From Novibacillus thermophilus (GTDB taxonomy: Bacteria; Bacillota; Bacilli; Thermoactinomycetales; Novibacillaceae), in the NCBI RefSeq assembly GCF_002005165.1, contig NZ_CP019699.1:3100001-3164000 (forward strand): 64,000 nt of DNA, read 5' to 3'. Numbering within the stretch: the stretch's first letter is position 1; each line of letters starts with the position of its first letter. Both the position numbers and the translations under genes were made by a program. This document shows, piece after piece, positions 27,134 to 36,305 of the stretch. The notes beneath the pieces were generated by a model that saw nothing but the letters and a program-made list of their open reading frames with translations, was not told where the DNA came from and made no database searches.

Positions 27134-28000
27134 TTACAATAAGGAATGAACCAGCTGCTGGGTGTACGCCCGCTGCGGGTCCTCCAAAATTTGGTCCGTC
27201 AGCCCCTCTTCCACGATCCGTCCGTGTCGCATTACCACGGTCCGGTCTGCCAGCATGCGAATCACCCCCAAATCATGGGAGACGACGATCGTGGCAACCT
27301 CAAATTCCCTTTGAATTTTGCGTATTAAATCCAAGACCCTCGCTTGTACCGACAGATCGAGACCGGTCGTCACTTCATCAAGTAACAAAATCGGCGGATT
27401 GTTGGCAAGCGCTTTGGAAATTTGTACGCGCTGCTGCATGCCGCCGCTAAAATTTTTCGGACGTTCGTCCATGCGCGAAAGCGGAATGTCCACATGCTCC
27501 AGCAGTTCTCCCGCTCTTTTACGTATGTTCCCAACGTGGTACATGCCGGATGCGATCAGCTTTTCTGCAATATTGCCACCGCTTGAAAATGACATTTTGA
27601 GCCCCATCAGCGGATTTTGGTACACCATCCCCATCAAATAGTTGCGAATATAACGCTTTTGCTGCGCCGATTCGGAGAAAATGTTCACCTTGCCGCCCTT
27701 GTACGCCGAGATGGTGGCTACGCCAGAATGAACGTCTTCGTCAAAATATAGACTTTTGACGACCGAACTCTTGCCCGACCCGCTTTCACCGACAACACCC
27801 AAAATTTCACCGGCATACAGTTCGAACTGTACGTGAATACACGCCCAAACACTTCCACAGTGCGGACAGCGGTTATCGTCGCCTGCGAGCATCTCCGGCG
27901 TCTCACAAGCGGGACAGCCTTTTCCGTAACGCTTATTTAAATCTTTGACCGTCAACAGAGGGGTTTCCGAGTTATCGTCGACTGCTGCGACACATTCCAT
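27134..28000 (-). CDS. phnK: C-P lyase ABC-type protein PhnK with zinc-ribbon insertion
   Basis: 288 residues. ABC ATPase that docks on the PhnGHIJ core: Walker A GESGSGKS at 71-78, signature FSGGMQQR, Walker B ILLLDEVTTGLD. Unusually, a four-Cys cluster (C29, C32, C45, C48: CPAC ... CPHC) precedes Walker A, where E. coli PhnK has only a short strand. A bound zinc is inference. Overlaps the phnJ stop by one base (TAATG). Confidence 0.94.
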   Translation of the reverse strand: MECVAAVDDNSETPLLTVKDLNKRYGKGCPACETPEMLAGDDNRCPHCGSVWACIHVQFELYAGEILGVVGESGSGKSSVVKSLYFDEDVHSGVATISAYKGGKVNIFSESAQQKRYIRNYLMGMVYQNPLMGLKMSFSSGGNIAEKLIASGMYHVGNIRKRAGELLEHVDIPLSRMDERPKNFSGGMQQRVQISKALANNPPILLLDEVTTGLDLSVQARVLDLIRKIQREFEVATIVVSHDLGVIRMLADRTVVMRHGRIVEEGLTDQILEDPQRAYTQQLVHSLL

Positions 28001-28842
28001 TACACAACTCTCCTTTCACGCTGTTTCTGCGCACAAAAGCCCGTATCGGAACACTGGTACACTTTGGTCCCCGTTTCTCCGTCGTAAATCTCGTCCAGAA
28101 AGGTGTCACGGCTGCCGCACAGGCGGCACGAAGCCCCGTCGAAACGTTCCACTTCAAACGGATAGTCGTCGAAAGAGAGGAGCGTGACATTCGTATAGGG
28201 AGGAATGGCGTAAATTTTCTTTTCCCTTCCGGCCCCGAAGAGATAAAGCCCATCAGCTTGGTGAAGTTTTAACAGATCGTATCGCGGGATCGGACTCGGA
28301 TTAAACACATACCGGCCGTTTGCCATGCTCGGATAGTCCGCTCCAATTGTAATCTTTCCCCACCTGACGATATCCTCGTACAGCCTCAACCACATACTGC
28401 TGTAGTCCATTTCCGCGTGCATCCGCTTCGTTTCTCGCTCTTTTGCTTCCACTCGTCGGAGCGGCTCCGGCAACGGGACTTGCAAAACCAGTATTTGATC
28501 CTCCCTGAGGGGAATCTCCGGGATGCGGTGACGGGTTTGTATGACAGTCGCCTTTCGCGAATCTTCTGTCGTGGGAATGCCTGTGCAGTCCACCACGAGG
28601 CGTTTGATACTGACGGCATTCACGCTGTCATCGTGACCTTGGTCCATCACTTTCAGGCAGTCGGACTTCCCGATGAGCGACAAAGTTAGTTGCAGCCCCC
28701 CGGTCCCCCAGCCCCTTCCGATCGGCATTTCCCGAGATGCAAACGGTACTTGATAACCTGGAATGGCCACCGCCTTCAAAGTGGCACGCCTGATTTCTCT
28801 TTTTGATCCTTCGTCCAAAAAGGCAAAGTTGTATTCGCTCAT
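28000..28842 (-). CDS. phnJ: carbon-phosphorus lyase PhnJ (radical SAM)
   Basis: 280 residues. PhnJ cleaves the C-P bond of ribose-1-phosphonate 5-phosphate by radical SAM chemistry. The four Cys C239, C242, C264, C270 have the same spacing as E. coli C241, C244, C266, C272, and the glycyl-radical residue maps to Gly29 (AIPGYQVPF). The sequence is close to E. coli PhnJ throughout (GWGTGG; IQTRHRIPE; DPSPIP-like NPSPIP). All catalytic residues are present. AAAGGAG precedes the ATG. Confidence 0.98.
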   Translation of the reverse strand: MSEYNFAFLDEGSKREIRRATLKAVAIPGYQVPFASREMPIGRGWGTGGLQLTLSLIGKSDCLKVMDQGHDDSVNAVSIKRLVVDCTGIPTTEDSRKATVIQTRHRIPEIPLREDQILVLQVPLPEPLRRVEAKERETKRMHAEMDYSSMWLRLYEDIVRWGKITIGADYPSMANGRYVFNPSPIPRYDLLKLHQADGLYLFGAGREKKIYAIPPYTNVTLLSFDDYPFEVERFDGASCRLCGSRDTFLDEIYDGETGTKVYQCSDTGFCAQKQRERRVV

Positions 28843-28872
28843 CCTTTCGCTCCTTTCCCGTTATTTGAGCCA

Positions 28873-30000
28873 TCAGGAATGGCTGAACGCCGACGTCCGG
28901 TCCAACGCCGTGCCGCTTTTTTCGCCTGCCGTCTCTCTCGTTTGCCGGATCCGGTCCAGCATCGATTGAAAGGTAATATAGTGGGGGAGTTTTAAATGGG
29001 AGACAAACCCGTGCGCTTCCACACTGTCAATGTGCAGCAGCACAAATTCTTCGTCTTGAGTCGGCGCACGCCCCGCCGTCTCCAAACTTCTTTCCAAAAT
29101 AGCCATCGCAATCGCCTTGACTTCGTTTTGCCCGAATGTTAACCCGTATCCGAGTACGAACTCGACGTTTTCCCGGTCGTTTTGGGTAAAGGAGTTGATC
29201 GTTTCGGCCTCCGTGAGCATCACTTCACCGACGTACACGGACTCCTCCCCATCACCGCCGACGGGATACGGGATGTGGACAGCTGCATATCCTACCCGCA
29301 GTTCTCCGACCGTCGGGTGCACCACGCCGTAACCGCGCATGCTGCTGTAAGCCAAAGCCGTCATCGCTCCCGTTTCTCCTCTAGCTAAAATCTGGAGACG
29401 GGCCGATCGCGGAGCGGGAAACGCGAGTTTTTCTCGCGTCACGTCAAAAGGTTCCGTCTCCCTTGCAGGGACACGGGGCAACAGTCCTTGTGATCGCAAG
29501 AGGTCCGTCACTTTTTCAAACGTAGGCACTTCCTCTCCGGGCACTTCCAGGTTGAATTCGTTTAAAAATTGTTGCACTGGCTGTGGCGCGTCGTCGCACA
29601 AATTAAAGTTTAATAACCGGTACGTGTAGTCATAGGTGGGGCCGAGGAATTGCCCTCCCGGGATGTCTTTAAACGCGGACGAGATTCGGCGGATAACCCG
29701 CATCTCGCGGGGTTCGACGGTTAAAGAGTAGTGGTTTCGCGGCAAGGTGGATCGGTACGCCCTTAACAAGAACGCCGCTTCCGCCGGGTCTCCCTCCGAC
29801 TGTTTTAACGCTAAAGCCGCATATTCAGGCGCATAGAGTCCGCCTTCTCCCATGATCCGGTCGACCAACAAACGCATCTGGTTTTTAATTTCGTCCGTCT
29901 GCAAAACGTGGCGTACATGCTTCAGCCGGTACGTTTGCACCAGTTTAGCCGCATACTCGATCGCCTGAGTTCCGCCTGTTACCGCAACGTAACCCATCAC
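28873..30000 (-). CDS. phnI: C-P lyase core subunit PhnI
   Basis: 375 residues, full length. PhnI, with G and H, joins the phosphonate to ATP ribose and displaces adenine. Motifs: YVAVTGGTQAIEYAAKL, DRIMGEGGLYAPEYAALALK, QEDEFVLLH-like TQDEEFVLLHIDSVE, and SGFVSHLKLPHY-like HGFVSHLKLPHY near the C-terminus. Overlaps phnH by 4 bp and lies 30 bp before phnJ. Confidence 0.96.
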   Translation of the reverse strand: MMGYVAVTGGTQAIEYAAKLVQTYRLKHVRHVLQTDEIKNQMRLLVDRIMGEGGLYAPEYAALALKQSEGDPAEAAFLLRAYRSTLPRNHYSLTVEPREMRVIRRISSAFKDIPGGQFLGPTYDYTYRLLNFNLCDDAPQPVQQFLNEFNLEVPGEEVPTFEKVTDLLRSQGLLPRVPARETEPFDVTREKLAFPAPRSARLQILARGETGAMTALAYSSMRGYGVVHPTVGELRVGYAAVHIPYPVGGDGEESVYVGEVMLTEAETINSFTQNDRENVEFVLGYGLTFGQNEVKAIAMAILERSLETAGRAPTQDEEFVLLHIDSVEAHGFVSHLKLPHYITFQSMLDRIRQTRETAGEKSGTALDRTSAFSHS

Positions 30001-30623
30001 AATTCCTCACTTTCGATCAAAGTCGTTCTCGGCAGGGCTAGCATATCGCCTGATTCCGTCACCAAGACGATGTCTATTCCGAGCGGAAACTCCCGGTTGA
30101 TGGATTGCCGCTCTTCTAGCCATTCCGGAAGCAACCCTTCCACGTGACACGTCCTTCGCCCCTTTATGCCCGGTCCTCTCAAGTGCAGGACCATCCCGGC
30201 GCCACCCTCAGCTTGTGACACATGCGTCACAAGCAAAAACACCGTCGCGCTTAGGTGGGGGTCAGCGAGTGTCCCACGCTTCACTTGTGCCATCACTTCC
30301 CGAACTTCTCGCCCGTTCAATCGCCTTTGAATCAAGACATAGTCTGCATCCGGCAAGGGCCGGTGTCGACTGAACGTTTTCCACTGTAAAAACTTCCTCG
30401 CATCATCGCTTCTTTCACACATAAGGTGAAACGAAACCTCCCGGTCGATCAACGTGAAGGCGACTGCGGCCAACACTGGAGAAAGCCCGTGGTCCTGTGC
30501 CGTCATCTCGAACGAGCCTCGGATATTCCGAATCACTCCCGGTTTTGCCATGCAGTCTAACAGGTGGCGGTATATGCGCTGTGTCCCGTGCACCATGTCA
30601 AACGTTCGCTCAGCTTTTGTCAT
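29997..30623 (-). CDS. phnH: C-P lyase core subunit PhnH
   Basis: 208 residues. PhnH is a structural member of the PhnGHIJ core. Family features: the start FDMVHGTQRIYRHLLDCMAK followed by PG, and LRGPGIKGRRTCHVEGL. Overlaps phnG by 14 bp and phnI by 4 bp, a tightly coupled operon. Confidence 0.95.
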   Translation of the reverse strand: MTKAERTFDMVHGTQRIYRHLLDCMAKPGVIRNIRGSFEMTAQDHGLSPVLAAVAFTLIDREVSFHLMCERSDDARKFLQWKTFSRHRPLPDADYVLIQRRLNGREVREVMAQVKRGTLADPHLSATVFLLVTHVSQAEGGAGMVLHLRGPGIKGRRTCHVEGLLPEWLEERQSINREFPLGIDIVLVTESGDMLALPRTTLIESEEL

Positions 30624-31047
30624 TGTAATCCTCCATCGTGTCGAACTGAACGCGCGAATGTTCTGCCATCACGTGTTCCCGAAAATGTCGCTGACGAATG
30701 CTCCGTTCCTCCCGTTCGAGTTCGGGAATCCATGAATCAACCAGTGGAAGACGAGCGTTAAAAGCGGCATCGACGACCGCTATTTGATAGGAACGTTCCG
30801 GATCTTCCCCCATGATCGCTCCGAAGCCGAACTTTCCTTGAATGGAGACGGCGCACTCAGTGACAAGCCCTTCACCAAGGTAAAAAGGCTGCATGGAAAT
30901 CGAGTCTCGCGCCTTTAACATGACGAGGCCCTTTCGAGGTGGCTGTTCAACCTTGACTTCTACCCTTTTTTCTACTTGTTGTGCCATTTTTTTCAGTAAG
31001 TCCCGGTTGCCTTCCACGAGAATTTTGGTCAGTCGCGCCTTTTTCAT
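30610..31047 (-). CDS. phnG: C-P lyase core subunit PhnG
   Basis: 145 residues. Core C-P lyase subunit with the motifs VMLKARDSISMQPFYLGEGL, TECAVSIQGKFGFG-like region and PLVDSWIPELEREERSIR. GGGGAGCACG before the ATG. First enzyme gene after the regulator phnF (15-bp gap). Confidence 0.95.
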   Translation of the reverse strand: MKKARLTKILVEGNRDLLKKMAQQVEKRVEVKVEQPPRKGLVMLKARDSISMQPFYLGEGLVTECAVSIQGKFGFGAIMGEDPERSYQIAVVDAAFNARLPLVDSWIPELEREERSIRQRHFREHVMAEHSRVQFDTMEDYNDKS

Positions 31048-31062
31048 CGTGCTCCCCTTTCT

Positions 31063-31785
31063 TTAGAACTCGACTAAACATTTTGTCATGTCGCCTCTGA
31101 TACGACTTATGCTGAATTCGACCGGAAACCCACCAGGGTGCTTCATCAAACTGGTGATCTCCATCACAGGAACGTTCTCGGGCATTTGCAGTATTTTCAC
31201 ATCCTGCAAGGCGGGAAGCGTCGCTTGAAAGACGGAACGCTCCCGGATGGGACGAAAATGGTAATGGTTGATTAAAATATCGTAAAGTGAGTGAAAGTTG
31301 TGAAAATAATCCGGTAAATCCGGGAATTCTGCCACAGGTAAAACGGTCGTCGTCACTGACAGCGGCTGATCTTCAATATAACGTAAAATTTCCAGCCGAT
31401 AGACGGTCTCTCCGTCATCGAGGGCTAAATTTTCCCGTTCTTCTTCCGTCGGGACCCTTTCTTCCCACTCCAGTAACTGACCTTTATGGCGAACGCCTTG
31501 GCTGTTCATGTTTTCAGAAAAACGCGTGCGCGACGAAAGGTCGTACCGAACCGGTTTGGGGATGCGGTTGACATAGCATCCTTTTCCCTGTACAGGTGTC
31601 ACCCACCCTAAACTGGCGACTCTCGCAATCGCTTGTCTGACGACGTGCCGGTTCACTTGAAACTGGAGACACAGTTCTTGTTCCGAAGGTATTTTCTCAT
31701 TTTCGGCAAAGACGCCTGTGCGGATGTTCCCAATCAAGTACTCTGCAATTTCCAAATGGAGCGCTTGTTCCTTCGCTGGCATCAT
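31063..31785 (-). CDS. phnF: GntR/HutC-family regulator PhnF
   Basis: 240 residues: N-terminal GntR winged helix (about 12-75; IPSEQELCLQFQVNRHVVRQ then AIARVASLGW) and a C-terminal UTRA ligand domain (about 95-235). It heads the phnF-G-H-I-J-K-M-L operon and is the expected local regulator. Autoregulation is likely, as for other PhnF proteins, but I see no convincing GntR palindrome; the visible operator is the PhoP-like box upstream. GGGGGTGAGAGC precedes the ATG. Confidence 0.92.
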   Translation of the reverse strand: MMPAKEQALHLEIAEYLIGNIRTGVFAENEKIPSEQELCLQFQVNRHVVRQAIARVASLGWVTPVQGKGCYVNRIPKPVRYDLSSRTRFSENMNSQGVRHKGQLLEWEERVPTEEERENLALDDGETVYRLEILRYIEDQPLSVTTTVLPVAEFPDLPDYFHNFHSLYDILINHYHFRPIRERSVFQATLPALQDVKILQMPENVPVMEITSLMKHPGGFPVEFSISRIRGDMTKCLVEF

Positions 31786-31818
31786 ACTGCTCTCACCCCC
31801 TCTTGTTCGGCTACCTTT

Positions 31819-31881
31819 AATCTAACTTATCGACAAGTGACAATGGTTAAGCGCTTGTAAATCAGGTTAAATTTGTTTTAA
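31819..31881 (-). promoter_or_regulatory. PhoP-box-like promoter of phnFGHIJKML
   Basis: Reading the minus strand, TTA-type hexamers recur every 10-11 bp: TTAAAA (31881), TTAACC (31870), TTACAA (31860), TTAACC (31850) and a weaker TCACTT (31840). A -10 candidate TAGATT begins at 31824, 16 bp after the start of the last repeat. The PhoP consensus in Bacillus is TTAACA-type repeats with 11-bp period in place of a -35. Same geometry as the site before phnD. Confidence 0.7.
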
Positions 31882-31915
31882 AAATGAAGTGCCTGATCCA
31901 CAATCGGCACTTCAT
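31876..31915 (-). terminator. intrinsic terminator after phnDCE1E2
   Basis: Perfect 10-bp stem, ATGAAGTGCC (31884-31893) with GGCACTTCAT (31906-31915), followed on the minus strand by TTTTT. It ends the transporter operon 40 bp after phnE2; its T-rich side overlaps the first PhoP-like repeat of the next operon. Confidence 0.85.
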
Positions 31916-31954
31916 GCGAAATCAGTATTTCCGCTGATTCTCGAAGAAATGGCG

Positions 31955-32833
31955 TTACGCGACTTCGCTTCTGTTCAGATTCCTTTTAATCCTCACGGCG
32001 ATCATTTCCAGGAGGATGGCCAATATCAATACGTAGAGCGTAATCGCGCCCACTTCGCGCAAGTCGTAATAGAAGCTACTGGCCATAAACATGTCGTACC
32101 CGATCCCGCCGGCTCCGGCGGCCGCTCCCATCGCAACGGCGACTCCAAAGTTAATTTCAAATCGCAAGAACGTCCACGACACGATGTATGTTATCGTCGA
32201 AGGGATAACGGCTTGAAACACGATTTGCCACCAATTGGCGCCACTCGCCCTCATCGCTTCTAGTACTCCTTTGTCCAGTTCTTCAAAGGATTCGGCGTAG
32301 GCTTTGATTAAATAACCGACCGAGTGAAACGTCATGCCGATCACAGCGGCAACACTTCCCAAGCCTGCGGCGACAGCAAAAATGAGAACCCAAAGAACGG
32401 TTGGCACCGCTCTAATAATGGCGACAAATCCTTTAATCGCAGCGGAAACTGGAGTCGAGGACAGATTGTGGGCTGCAAAAAGTCCTAAAAACAGGGAAAT
32501 GACGGCACCGAACACGGTCGTCAGCAGTGCCAGGCCGACGGTGACCATCACTTGATACAGTCCATGCCAAAAGGTGAAGTGTTCCAAGCGCGCTTCCGAA
32601 AACATCGTTTTAAAGTTGGCCAGTGTAAAGACAAGCCCCTCCCACAACGTTACCTCTTTGTCATCAAAACGGACAAACGCGTACACTGTCACGATGAGCA
32701 TCGCAGCAAGTGTCAGCCTGGTAACGAATGACGCCTTATTTAAAGGCTTCACTTTCACGCCACTCGACGCACGGGATGGCCGTTTTCCTCCGGATTTTTC
32801 GGCAACAGTTTCAGTCGCTGAGCCTTTCATCAC
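31955..32833 (-). CDS. phnE: phosphonate ABC transporter permease PhnE2
   Basis: 292 residues, about six membrane helices after a basic cytoplasmic N-terminus, with the permease coupling loop (YAESFEELDKGVLEAMRASG then ANWWQIVFQAVIPS). Forms the PhnCDE importer with PhnE1. Start overlaps the phnE1 stop by 4 bp. Confidence 0.94.
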   Translation of the reverse strand: MMKGSATETVAEKSGGKRPSRASSGVKVKPLNKASFVTRLTLAAMLIVTVYAFVRFDDKEVTLWEGLVFTLANFKTMFSEARLEHFTFWHGLYQVMVTVGLALLTTVFGAVISLFLGLFAAHNLSSTPVSAAIKGFVAIIRAVPTVLWVLIFAVAAGLGSVAAVIGMTFHSVGYLIKAYAESFEELDKGVLEAMRASGANWWQIVFQAVIPSTITYIVSWTFLRFEINFGVAVAMGAAAGAGGIGYDMFMASSFYYDLREVGAITLYVLILAILLEMIAVRIKRNLNRSEVA

Positions 32834-33642
32834 AAAATCACTCTTCTCACGTAATTTGACGTAATTTCGAGGAGCAAAATAGTGAGCACGATCGTCAAGA
32901 CGACCAAGCTGGCGCTGTTATAATCCAAACTTTTGTAGTACAAGTCAAAAGAAAATCCGATGCCTGTCCCTGTCAAAATTCCGACTAACGTTGCACTGCG
33001 TATGTTTGTTTCCACCATAAACAACAACCAACTGACCATCTGAGGGAGGCTAGAAGGTATGACAGAATGCATGACGATAGAAACATAACCGGCCCCTGTC
33101 GCTCTCAAAGCCTCTACGGAACTAGCGCTTACTTCATCGATCGTTTCCGTAAAGGCACGGGTCAAGAAGCCGAAAGAGACAAAAAACAACGCGACGTAAC
33201 CCGTCAACGCGCTCTGTCCTAACGAAAACAGCAAGATCATCGACCAGACGGACACATCAATGTTGCGGAACAGTGTTGCGATCCCTCTGCTCACGGTACT
33301 GAAAAAGACGTTGATCCGGGTCGTGTTGGATCCGAAAATGGCAAAGAGCAAAGCAAAGACACCGGCAACTGCCGCTGATGCAACTGATATCAGCAGCGTT
33401 TCCATCAGTTTGTCTAAAATGTTCGGGAGTTTTTGGATCGCCTGTGCGTCAGGATAAAAGTGGGTGACTCCCCAATTGACCGCTTCCGGAATAGATGTCA
33501 ACCCTTTCACCGCATCGTACTCGGTTACGACCATCGCACCATACGTGATTGAGATCAACAAAAAGAAAAGGAGAACGGAGTGAATACGCTTTTTTGCAAA
33601 ATAGTTATCCCGCACTTTTTTCACCCAGATCGACGATGTCAT
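32830..33642 (-). CDS. phnE: phosphonate ABC transporter permease PhnE1
   Basis: 270 residues, six predicted membrane helices and the coupling loop TIDEVSASSVEALRATGAGY followed by HSVIPSSLPQM. Its N-terminus overlaps the end of phnC by 38 bp, so a later start is conceivable, but the AGAAG site before the ATG fits. Paralogue of PhnE2; the two probably form a heterodimer. Confidence 0.94.
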   Translation of the reverse strand: MTSSIWVKKVRDNYFAKKRIHSVLLFFLLISITYGAMVVTEYDAVKGLTSIPEAVNWGVTHFYPDAQAIQKLPNILDKLMETLLISVASAAVAGVFALLFAIFGSNTTRINVFFSTVSRGIATLFRNIDVSVWSMILLFSLGQSALTGYVALFFVSFGFLTRAFTETIDEVSASSVEALRATGAGYVSIVMHSVIPSSLPQMVSWLLFMVETNIRSATLVGILTGTGIGFSFDLYYKSLDYNSASLVVLTIVLTILLLEITSNYVRRVIL

Positions 33643-34393
33643 CTTCTAAACGAGAACCGTAAATGCGACGAATCTCTTGATGGGTTATGTGTTCCGGTGA
33701 CCCGTCGTAAACGACTCTCCCTCCGTTAAGCCCGATGACTTGATCGGAGTACTTGAGTGCCACCTCGACCTGGTGCAAGTTGATCAGCACCGTGATGCCC
33801 ATGGTGGACGATATGTCTTTCAAATGCTCCATAATCACCTTCGACGCGTTCGGGTCCAAAGAGGCAATCGGTTCATCACACAACAGCATTTTCGGATTTT
33901 GAATCAACGCTCTCGCAATGCCAACTCGCTGTTTTTGTCCTCCGCTGAGCTGGTCGCACCGTTTGTAGACTTGCTCTTCCAACCCCAAAACACTTAAAAG
34001 CTCAAACGCCTGTCTTTTTTCTTCCTCTTTATAAAGCCCAAGGACACCGGCGATCGTCGACTTGTAACCGAGTCTCCCGTGCAGAACATTTTCGATCACA
34101 CTCAATCGGTTCACCAAGTTGTAATGTTGAAAGATCATTCCGATCTTCGTTCTCAATTTTCGTAAGTCTCTTTTTTTCAAGCTTTGTGTGTTGATCCCGT
34201 CAAACACGATCTCCCCGCGGCTCGCATCAACCATGCGATTAATACAGCGAAGGAGCGTGGATTTTCCGGCTCCGGAAGGGCCGATCACGGAAACAAACGC
34301 TCCCGCTTCCACCGAGAAACTGACATCCGACAGGGCAGTCGTATCGCGACCGTACTTTTTGAATACGTTGCGAAACTCTAATAACGTCGCCAT
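33605..34393 (-). CDS. phnC: phosphonate ABC transporter ATP-binding protein PhnC
   Basis: 262 residues. Walker A GPSGAGKST, Q-loop MIFQHYNLV, signature LSGGQKQR, Walker B MLLCDEPIASLD, switch His in LINLHQVE: all PhnC-type. Energises uptake of phosphonates and possibly phosphite. 36 bp downstream of phnD. Confidence 0.96.
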   Translation of the reverse strand: MATLLEFRNVFKKYGRDTTALSDVSFSVEAGAFVSVIGPSGAGKSTLLRCINRMVDASRGEIVFDGINTQSLKKRDLRKLRTKIGMIFQHYNLVNRLSVIENVLHGRLGYKSTIAGVLGLYKEEEKRQAFELLSVLGLEEQVYKRCDQLSGGQKQRVGIARALIQNPKMLLCDEPIASLDPNASKVIMEHLKDISSTMGITVLINLHQVEVALKYSDQVIGLNGGRVVYDGSPEHITHQEIRRIYGSRLEDDIVDLGEKSAG

Positions 34394-34429
34394 CGTTTAA
34401 TCCCCCTTACACCGAGAAAAGGTTTGAAC

Positions 34430-35481
34430 TTAATTTGACAATTCCCGGATCGGGTCAAACCAGGAATCTTCGACTTCCACAAATCGCTCGTCGCCCGTTT
34501 TTGTGAACAAACCTTCTCGATCCGCATCTTCTGGCACGAAAATATTCTCGTTATTTGCAACCTCGTCAGATGTAAAAGCTTCGACCAGTGCTTTCCGGTC
34601 GGCTTCACTGACCGTTTCCGTGTTAACGGCAAAAGGGGCGTTTAATACAGGCGTGACGGATATGAGGACAAATTGTTCCCCTACGACCGCATCAAACGGT
34701 TCAGCGGCACCCTCCTTCACGCTGTAGACGGCACCGGGTGTGTTCGCCTCTCCCTCAGCTAATTCAATGTAATTGTCGACACACGTATCACAGAACGCGG
34801 CAACGTCCACTTTATCTGTGAGTAAGTTAACCGCGGAACCTTGATGAGAACCTCCGTACAACACTTCACGAAAGAACTTTCCGCCCTCAAGCAAATCCTC
34901 GGGAGTTAAATCTTTGTATTCCTCTTTTTCACTGAAGTAAGAGACAATGCTGTCTGACGGCACTTTAAACCCCGACGTCGAACTGTTCGACACAAAGGAA
35001 AACGTCTTGCCGACAATGTGGTCGATGGTGTATTTGTCACCGTCTTGGTATTCGCCTTCGCTTCCTTTCTTGACAGCGAGCCAACTGTGGTAAACGGCAT
35101 CGTCCAGCGTTCCAGATTCACCGCTCGGCACGACGAGCGGAGCGACACTTTCATTTTTGGGGCTTCAATATAGCCTTGAGCTCCCATAAATGCCAAATCG
35201 GCCTGACCGTTTGCAAGAGCTTCAATGGCGATGATGTAATCCGTCGTCGTCTGGTGCTCCACTGTTTTTCCCGTTGCCTCTTCAATCACGTTCGCAATTT
35301 CATCCCGCGCATTCTTTAACTCCGCTCCCGATTCGTTCGGATACCAGGCAATGGTGAGCGTATCGTCAGCTTCTCCAGCCGAAGCAGAGCCGGTTGCCCC
35401 GGGACTCGCTCCGTCTGAACATCCCGTCACCACGGATGCGAAAAATAAAACTGCAATCATCCACGTTTTTTTCACAGTCAA
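34430..35481 (-). CDS. phnD: phosphonate-binding lipoprotein PhnD, one-base frameshift
   Basis: Solute-binding lipoprotein: signal peptide and lipobox ending SVVTGC, then LTIAWYPNESGAE and ADLAFMGAQGYIEA. The first frame then goes off; the second picks up at PSGESGTLDDAVYHSWLAV and runs to RELSN. Adding one base in the C4A5 tract (35154-35162) yields EAPKNESVAPLVVPSGESG and a 350-residue protein with the family's SNSSTSGFKVPS and DVAAFCDTCVD motifs. TTG at 35481 with GGGGAG. First gene of phnDCE1E2. A base-call error is likely. Confidence 0.9.
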
Positions 35482-35561
35482 GTCATCCCACTCCCCTTTA
35501 ATCGTTACCGTCGTCAACTCTTTCCCAGTGACAAAAAGTGCTTGACACCAAGCATGACTTA

Positions 35562-35615
35562 ATCGTAGACAAAGTAGTTTAAATGCGTATTAAGAAAGTT
35601 TAAGGAATCGGTAAA
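35562..35615 (-). promoter_or_regulatory. PhoP-box-like promoter of phnDCE1E2
   Basis: On the minus strand TTTACC (35615), TTAAAC (35603), TTAATA (35593) and TTAAAC (35582) put TTA at 11-, 10- and 11-bp steps. A -10 candidate TACGAT starts at 35567, 15 bp after the last repeat. It leaves a ~75-base leader to phnD. Matches the four-repeat PhoP core box layout of Bacillus Pho promoters. Confidence 0.72.
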
Positions 35616-35617
35616 GA

Positions 35618-36088
35618 CGTACAAATGAGATTCACGGGGAGTTGGAGGAAGGGAATTGGTGGCTACAAAAAGCGCAGCGTGGTGCTGAAAATTGGCTCAG
35701 GATTCTTATCCTGCTGCCTTTAGTGCCATTTTTACTTGCTTGTCGCTTTAGGAAAAAGGCAAATTGACCGTTTTCAAAAACAACATTCCTGAAACACAAA
35801 GTGTCTCATATACCCCTCTTTTGTCCAGGTGCAATTTGTTACTTTGCACTATCACTGCGGCTTCAAGTACGCATATTTTTTGACTTGTACGATCGACTGA
35901 GCGACTGTGTGAAAAGCTTTTGCGTCTTAACGTGTAATATCCATCTTGTGGTGAAGGACCTTCCAATGGTCAACGCGTGTGGACCCGAAGTATGCCCGAA
36001 TGACTCTGGGCCCTTTTGTATCAAGGGATCAGAGGCATTCGGTTTGCATAGCTATCGGGTTTCTGCAACTCTTCCTTGCTCCACCAAT
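35618..36088. other. intergenic region, no gene recognised
   Basis: About 470 bp between the phnD promoter and the Nudix remnant. Open frames here (for example 35801-36223 on plus) lack ribosome sites and family features. The base composition is AT-richer than the flanking genes and it may be decayed sequence. Confidence 0.5.
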
Positions 36089-36305
36089 TTAACTCTGACA
36101 AGCTTGTGTCAGATTGATAATCTCCCGACTTATAAAAGGACCCTTTTTCCCTTCAATTATTACATCTGTTGCAAATATTGGTTTGTCATCAATTTCAACA
36201 ACAATGCCAAGTTCTTCGTTTAATTCCCTTTTTAATGCTTCTACTGGGGTTTCATTCTCCTTAACGCCACCGCCCGGAGTTACCCATAACACTTTGTTTC
36301 GGTCG
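36089..36305 (-). pseudogene. Nudix hydrolase fragment
   Basis: About 70 residues holding an intact Nudix box: GGGVKENETPVEALKRELNE then ELGIV, with the preceding strand NKVLWVTP. The N-terminal strand and the C-terminal half of the usual ~140-residue domain are missing; the frame ends at TQACQS. The homology begins within a few codons of the GH92 stop, so a deletion probably fused the two. Functional enzyme unlikely. Confidence 0.72.
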
